Origin: Ceratothoa steindachneri
Taxonomy: Eukaryota > Arthropoda > Malacostraca > Isopoda > Cymothoidae
Assembly: GCA_963969495.1 (NCBI GenBank)
Contig: OZ018321.1
Coordinates: 101,495,578-101,559,577 of the forward strand
Direction: 5' to 3'
Length of the DNA: 64,000 nucleotides
Under the pieces are notes generated by a model, which saw nothing but the letters and a program-made list of their open reading frames with translations, had not been told where the DNA came from and did not search any database. Numbering within the stretch: the stretch's first letter is position 1; each line of letters opens with the position of its first letter. Shown one piece after another: positions 58,037-64,000 of this stretch. The position numbers and the translations under genes were made by a program.

Positions 58037-58990
58037 TTTCTCGCTGTTCCGCGCGTCGAAACTCGTGGCGTTCCGTCCCCTTGTCGGTTCGCCTTTAAGT
58101 TATTCGTCCCTCCGCCATAGATATAATATGGTATTGACATAATATGTATAATGTCATACCACGACATATAGACTCGCAAATTTTGGAGAGGAGTAAAACC
58201 GGCTTGTCGAGAAACAGTTCAGCTCAGTTCATATAAATTATTTCAGATTTCCTCCCATCCTTCACTACGTCAAGTAATCTAGGATGGAATATTTGCCTCA
58301 ATCGAAACGCTCTCATATCTCACTGATATTCCTGGCAGGGATCTTCCGATCATTTCGCCAGTCTCATTGACCTTGCTACATTTCAAGGCAAAAGATTGCT
58401 GCTAATTAATTTATCTCCATTCGTCAAGTGACTCCAAATCACAGCAATCATTATTCCATCCACACGTTCACAAACTTTAACACACGATGAAAAACATAAT
58501 ATATTTAAACAATTTGCGCAGTTCCGGAAGTGAAGCGTATAAATCCTCTGTAATAAAGCGAAATAATTTCGTTAGCAATTTTGGTTGAAGTGCAATACTT
58601 CCATATTTTATTTATTACTGCATTATTTTACATATCTAATTAATATAGTTAATTTAACTATTTTTGTAATAAAGCAGAATAGCTAATCAAAGTTCTTACA
58701 ACCTTCTAATGTCATGAATATCCATTTAACTTAGTCCAAATTCACTCCGAACAGTCAATTCCCTCGTTGGCTTCGAAAGTGAATCAAAGCAAAATCAAAT
58801 ATGTCGTACTCGCATACATTTTGGTCCAGTGGTGTCCATAAAAAATAGTGTCACAAACTCTAAAGCTAAAATCTCAGATCTAATATCGATATTGGTCTTT
58901 CATTATTGCGACAAATTCGTTATTATGTATAAAAAACACCTCCGCCTTTTTCTCTAGATCTATTGCCATTACACATTTTATAGCTTGCTA
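58037..58990. other. AT-rich stretch, no gene seen
   Basis: Nothing recognised. Confidence 0.4.
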
Positions 58991-59066
58991 TACTAGCTTC
59001 CCGGCTAGTAACTAGTTAGCGCGCTTCTCGGCCTCCTAACCAGTAAGAATCTCCGTTCGATTCTTT
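58991..59066 (+). repeat. tRNA-Arg-like SINE head
   Basis: CTAGTAACTAGTTAGCGCG acts as an A-box-like region, CTCGGCCTCCTAACCAG as an anticodon-like arm with CCT in the loop (Arg-type), and CCGTTCGATTC as a B box. Stems are imperfect and the 3' acceptor strand is not clear, so this is a SINE head or tRNA pseudogene, with a GC-richer body continuing to about 59200. Confidence 0.5.
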
Positions 59067-61618
59067 TAAGCTGACACTATTTACTAGGGAGGTTACCACC
59101 GTGACTGGGCATTACGGTGGGGAGTTGGGGCTTGCCCTGGCTGACGTCCGCCGGAGAAACATCATAGCTTGATAAGAGGCGTGAAACCAGAACGCTTTAA
59201 CTTTAATTTATATTCTCATATATGGTGCCTTTAAGAACTTTCTATATGTTTCCTTAACTGCGATAATATCAAACTCTGAAACAACTCAAAACGTTCAATT
59301 CATCGAACTTGTTCCTCAAAATACAAACGTTTATGTAAAATCTTGAAAGGTTTTATGTTTATTTCCAGAACTTTGAGTAAGTTCATGATTATAACTACAT
59401 TGCCAAAAGATCTCTCTTAATAATGTTCTCTCGTCTCTGATACAGTTCTGTCTGAAAATTCCTCAAAGTATTTTTTAAGTATTCCAATTCATGCCAGGCC
59501 TCTCCAGTTCTGGGGCAGCCGGTTAATAACAGATATTCACGTAAGAGGCACGTAGACAACACTAATCCAGTCAGTCGAGCGGATAACGACAAATCTTTGA
59601 AAATCGATGTGTTTGAAAATGCCAGATAACATCTCAATCGGGACCCAAGACGCTTTAGATACTCGGCTTTGCTTATTTGCTTTTTGCGGTGGGGTTTTCA
59701 TCCTTTTTATCCTATCCTAATAGAGCCCGGGGAACATTTGTCCCCCTAATAATTCCTTTGTCACTTTTTTGGGTAGAGAGAACGGAGTTTTACCTTTATT
59801 CTCTTCCCTCTTCATAGAAAACGTAGAGGCCTAAATAGGCACACCGTTCCGTGTCCTTTGCTGAATCAACAAAGGACATGGCACTTTCCTATGTTCCCCA
59901 GAAAATTAGGAGAGCCACTATCTTTCTATTGTTTTTTATTAAATTTTTTCTTCTGTTGAAACCTCGTCCTTCTTTAGAGGGACCTCCTTGTGAGTGGGAT
60001 CAGGCTAGTGGGAAGGTCTTAACAAGTCATGAACCACTCCGTGGGTCCTGCCACCTAGCTAATTTCTTTCACACCTCAAAGGGTTTACATTGAAACATTA
60101 CCCCTTCAGGTGTCGGATATTTTATCTGAGACCTCCAGAGATAAAAGATCTAGGGCAAATCTGATTACCCTGAACACAAGCGCACAGAGACTAAAGAGGA
60201 ATACGTGGGTAACAGGCGCACTGACTTCTAAGAAATGTACAATTCTTGATTTCAAGTTAGGTAGACGGTTCTAATATGGTCTGCCACCAGAATTCTCACT
60301 TAAAGGCTCTGGCCGTGCTTCGATTACCTTCCAAAGCACGGACCCTTCGTCCTCTCGTTTTTTCGCAAGGCCCCTGTGAAGGCAGAGGGGAAAAACCTTT
60401 GCGCTAGTGGAGGAGGTAGTTGAACTCGGCTTCCTGAGCAAAATAAATGAAAAGAAAGAAGAGATGGGTGAATGGTAAAGGTGAAGTCTGAGGTCGGATA
60501 ACTTTAGAATCAAAAAAATTTCATCATTAAGCTTAAAGAAAGTTGGCCTGATCAAAGCAAAAGGTGGAAACAAAGTAGAAATGTCCTAGTTTGCCCTTGC
60601 CGAATGTAAAATGGTGAGGGTAATAAACTTACCCTATCACTGCCGCTTCTTTTAAAAATGGCCTTTACACGTACACATCCAAGGCAAATTAATCGAAACT
60701 AAGAAATTTCGTTCTGAAGATGTCGCATCTGGGAGCTTGTGTTTCATCTCGTTCAAACAGCCGATATCTTCCCTTCCCCCCTCAACGACTGCAGGTAAAT
60801 CTGTGACTATATACTATCACCTAAACAATTTCACTTACTCCTTCTCCGACGCTTTCTTTACAAACCTCTCCTAACAAACTTTCTCGGTGATACGCTCTTG
60901 TTGGTATTACGTCAGACATTTAAAAGAAAAAAAATATAAACATAAACTTTAATTAAAATAACTTTAATATAAAAATCTCGCTCTAATATTAAGTTATAAG
61001 CACTCTTTTTTTGGTTTCTCCTTTAGTTGTACCTATCTATCTCGTTGCGGACAGGGTCAATATCAAGCTAGGTACTTTCTCCAATTAACAAATCATAAGA
61101 GTCTAAAAATGTCATTTTCTGATCTCAAACAAGTTAAACCAATCTAAGCAAAAAACAAAAAAACAACATGGAACTCGACATGTTGGCTATTGTTCTACTC
61201 ACAAAACAAATTGTACTGATCAACGTTCTTTGGAGAAGAAGCCTAGTTTAAAAGTTTCAGAACACCAGGCAAAGTCGAGTTTGATCAAGAACGAGAGTAA
61301 AGCAACTTCACCTGTTTGATTATAATCATAGACGTCACGCTAGAAGAAATCTCTATTAATGACAATATTATAAATATGACTAAGGAGATGAACATTAAGT
61401 CGTCAGTGTGTGTATTTAGCAGAACAACATTTGATTCTTACAGGTTTAAGTTTGCTGATACAATAAGAGCGACTTCCATGGAGGCGGCTTTGATAAATAA
61501 AGGCAAAAGCGCTAGGAATTCTTCATTTTGGAAGAGTAGATTATCCATAATAGGTTCCGTTACATTAACTTTGAAAAAATATTCAATTCCCATCTAATCA
61601 AATTTTGATACATACATA
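59067..61618. other. Unassigned stretch with some open frames
   Basis: Most is AT-rich. At 59640-60600 both strands keep moderately long open frames with a coding-like composition (for example LPLQVSDILSETSRDKRSRA near 60100), but no family was recognised. It could be a retroelement ORF1 or a host exon. Confidence 0.3.
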
Positions 61619-62552
61619 TGAGGGCGGTCAATACGTTTGGCAAATCAGTAAGGCAAAAAAGAGGAAGAGGGGTGGCTGTTTCTGGGGGTGTTAGTACAAG
61701 TTATGACAAGTCAGGACCTACAGCCGCACGCTCCTGACTCGTCTATTTAAGAAGCAGTAGCTAATCGCAGATCATCAGTCACAAAGTTTTCAACAATGGA
61801 GAAGGTTGAGCACCGCGCAATGATCAAATTTTTGACCAAGCAAGGCAAAAATGCAAAAGAGATCCATGAACGCATGGTTGCTGTGGACACCGACACCGCC
61901 TCTTCCTATGCAACCATTGCTCGCTGGAATAAGGAGTTTCGCCATGGTCGTGAGTCCTTTGAAGGTGACCCCTGTCCAGGACGCCCGTCAGACGTGACCA
62001 ACGAGGACAATGTGGCCCTTGTGGAGAGGATGATCCTCGAAAATCGACGGGTGAAGTTCGAAGAAATCAAGCGAGAACTTGAAATATCACATAGAAGTGT
62101 TATGAACATGATTCACGACAATTTGGCCATGACCAAGGTCTCTGCCCGTTGGGTCCCTAGAAAACTCACGCCCCATGATCGACTTCAACGTCGTCAAAGT
62201 CCACAAGTCCAGAGTTGCACAAGCTGCTTTGCGCGAATGCAGGTTCGAGGAGCTCAACCATCCCCCCTACAGTCCAAATCTGGCCCCGTCGCGACTACGT
62301 TTTATTCCGCCAGCTCAAGGCTAAACTGCGTGGACGCCGGTTTGGGGACGATGAAGATGTCCAGCTCACCGTCCAGGAGTGGATTGAACAGCAGTCGGGA
62401 CATTTCTGGTTGTCGGGAATTCAAAGCCTCAGGGACAAGTGGCGCAAGTGAAATGAAGTCGAGGGTAGTTATATTGAAAAATCATAAAACACTTTTCCTC
62501 ATATCTCGTTTCCTTATATCCGAATTGCAGAACTTATTGAAAGCGCCCCTCG
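61619..62552 (+). mobile_element. Internally deleted irritans-like mariner with termini
   Basis: The left end TGAGGGCGGTCAATACG at 61619 and the right end, whose reverse complement is CGAGGGGCGCTTTCAATAAG (62533-62552), form diverged terminal inverted repeats. TA is present on both sides (61617-61618 and 62553-62554), the standard mariner target duplication. At 934 bases the element is about 350 shorter than a typical 1.28 kb mariner. Confidence 0.75.
61796..62480 (+). pseudogene. mariner transposase with catalytic core deleted
   Basis: The frame opens with MEKVEHRAMIKFLTKQGKNA and carries the paired helix-turn-helix DNA-binding region (SYATIARWNKEFRHGRESF, PGRPSDVTNEDNVALVE, SHRSVMNMIHD) to MTKVSARWVPRKLTPHDRLQ at 62190. 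From there the sequence jumps to KVHKSRVAQAALRECRFEEL and NHPPYSPNLAPS in another frame, then LKAKLRGRRFGDDEDVQLTV, EWIEQQ and GIQSLRDKW, ending YIEKS near 62480. The segment with the first two catalytic Asp residues is missing, and the third Asp position (SPDLAPSD) is altered. The DNA-binding domain is intact enough to bind DNA, but catalysis is impossible. Confidence 0.85.
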
Positions 62553-63179
62553 TAACATATACATGTCTCCTAAACTATTCACACGATAAGATTGATTGAA
62601 TCACTTGCTTGAAACGGTCAGAAATAGAGTATCTTCCAAAACTATAGATCAAAATAACAAAATCTACAATTTTAGGAAGATACTAGTTTAATTTCTATCA
62701 AAAATGGACATAAAATTCTGTGAAATTTGCCTTTGATATTGTCCAATATTTATTTCATATAACAACTGAGTAAAAATGTTGGTTTAGCCAAAAGTGACTG
62801 CCTACATGACATCAAGAATGGACATGCCATTATGAACCAAGTTCTAAGTTTAGGAAACATACAGTTGAGCAGAATTATACAGTATTGTCCAAAACTATAG
62901 AAAAAAAATACCAAAAATTAAAGTTATCGTTAAACTACGCATTTATTACCTAAGAAAATTGTATAAAATATTTTTAAAACTTGCCTCTGATAATTTTCAA
63001 GTTTATTTTCATCAAAGAGAAGTAAGATAAAAGTTAAGAAGAAAGTAGTGTATATTTGAAGAAAGAATGCATTCAAAACTAGAGAACTACAACATAACTT
63101 TCAGTTTAAACGTAAATATTCGTAACTTGTGTATGACAGCAATGACTTACGTTATTGTAGATTGCTAATGATGGTAGCA
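62553..63179. other. AT-rich stretch, no gene seen
   Basis: Nothing recognised with confidence; it may contain the diverged 5' part of the next relic. Confidence 0.4.
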
Positions 63180-63660
63180 GATTGTCCACAGGAAAAGTGA
63201 AGGCATGAAACTCCTATACATTTTGAGGCAGTGTATTTGGTTAAAAGTGGGATTTCACGAATAATAAAGCTTACTGAGGATTCCGTGTCCTGCAAGGTGT
63301 CGTACAGGAAAAGATTTAATCCAATATGCACTAAATCGAAGGTTAAATTTGGAGGTTAGAACTTTATAGTATGGGGCGTATTTTCAACTATTTGAGAATG
63401 TCCGCTTGTTCATTTACGTGGTAAAGTAAATAGACGCTGCAGCATTCAAGAATCTGCGTCAGGAAAATGTGGGTCCCTCTCTTTGAAAATCTGGAGTGTT
63501 TGAGGCTGTTTATATGCAGAAAAATATTTCGAACGACATACAAAGACGGTAATATAGTCCTAGAATGCTTAAAATATCGACAGGATGAAGTGGCCTTCGC
63601 AGAGGACTGGTAAAATCTCATAGAAGAGCTATCGAAGCTTGTTATATATAAACAATTTTC
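63180..63660 (+). pseudogene. Probable Tc1-like transposase relic
   Basis: KSKVKFGG, stop, NFIVWGVFSTI then ECPLVHLRGKV at about 63332-63430 resembles the Tc1 block KFGGGSxMVWGCFS...GPL. A KWPSQRTG segment near 63585 may be the decayed WPSQSPDLNP motif. Stops are frequent and the copy is heavily decayed. Confidence 0.45.
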
Positions 63661-64000
63661 TAAACATAGGCCTATTTTATAAAATTTCAAAATTTTATGA
63701 TGATACCAAAGCCAGTCTAAGATATGTTAGTCAAATAGTCGGGAAGATGTCATATGCAATTCAACATGGAAAAGTATGAGGTAGTGCATATGTTTCATGA
63801 TAGTCTACGAAGTGATTACAATATAATGTAGTCAGATTTTTAACGTGGTCAACATAGAAAATGTAAAAGGTGTCTAAAACTCGGGTGATAATAAATTTTC
63901 AAAAGTGTACTATAGCTTCATAGAAGGCAAGGCAAACATAGTTCTAGGCTATATAGCTTAAAAATTTGTAGTCACATCAAAAGACTATTCTTCTCTTATT
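63661..64000. other. AT-rich end of window, no gene seen
   Basis: No coding or repeat motif was recognised. Confidence 0.4.

Overview
This window looks like nuclear DNA of an invertebrate animal, most likely an arthropod. It is very AT-rich, gene-poor, full of (TA)n microsatellites, and crowded with decayed transposable elements of animal type: irritans-like mariners, Tc1, hAT, piggyBac, CR1-like and Jockey-like LINEs, and a Ty3/gypsy element. No bacterial operon, rRNA gene or intact long host gene is visible. The species call is inference; no marker gene is present.

Layout. 1-6.3 kb: a decayed copy of a multicopy gene family of unknown function (copy A), then a mariner-type transposase relic. 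6.3-6.9 kb: a (TA)n tract, a head-to-head pair of tRNA-like SINE heads forming a large palindrome, and a third tRNA-like head. 10.5-15.4 kb: two well-formed phase-0 exons on the minus strand, probably one host gene with FERM-like motifs, whose 4.1 kb intron carries an almost intact CR1-like LINE on the opposite strand. 16-22.5 kb: mariner, hAT (BED/Buster-type) and piggyBac relics. 24.2-24.9 kb: a non-coding element with roughly 110 bp terminal inverted repeats. 25.4-27.4 kb: a second CR1-like LINE relic abutting copy B of the unknown family. 29.1-29.8 kb: a degenerate 35-bp minisatellite that reverses orientation midway. 29.8-36.9 kb: a full-length but dead LTR retrotransposon (minus strand) with two roughly 880 bp LTRs, a gag carrying a SCAN-like region, and the order protease, integrase, reverse transcriptase, RNase H. 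38.7-43.8 kb: two copies of a Jockey-like LINE 5' region facing each other in inverted orientation. 44.3-50.8 kb: three weaker candidate exons and mariner and Tc1 relics. 51.2-56.5 kb: a third, longer copy of the Jockey-like LINE, broken by an 80-bp G-rich minisatellite and a 15-bp in-frame minisatellite. 56.6-64 kb: a very long (TA)n tract, a LINE 3' tail, a tRNA-like SINE head, an internally deleted mariner with recognisable termini, and a Tc1 relic.

The genes do not form a pathway. The most unusual items are the Gmr1-like LTR element (integrase upstream of RT, SCAN-like gag), the two copies of the unknown family, the orientation-switching 35-bp array, and the element with CRE-like sites in both terminal repeats. 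Family assignments come from reading translated motifs by eye; no database search was possible.
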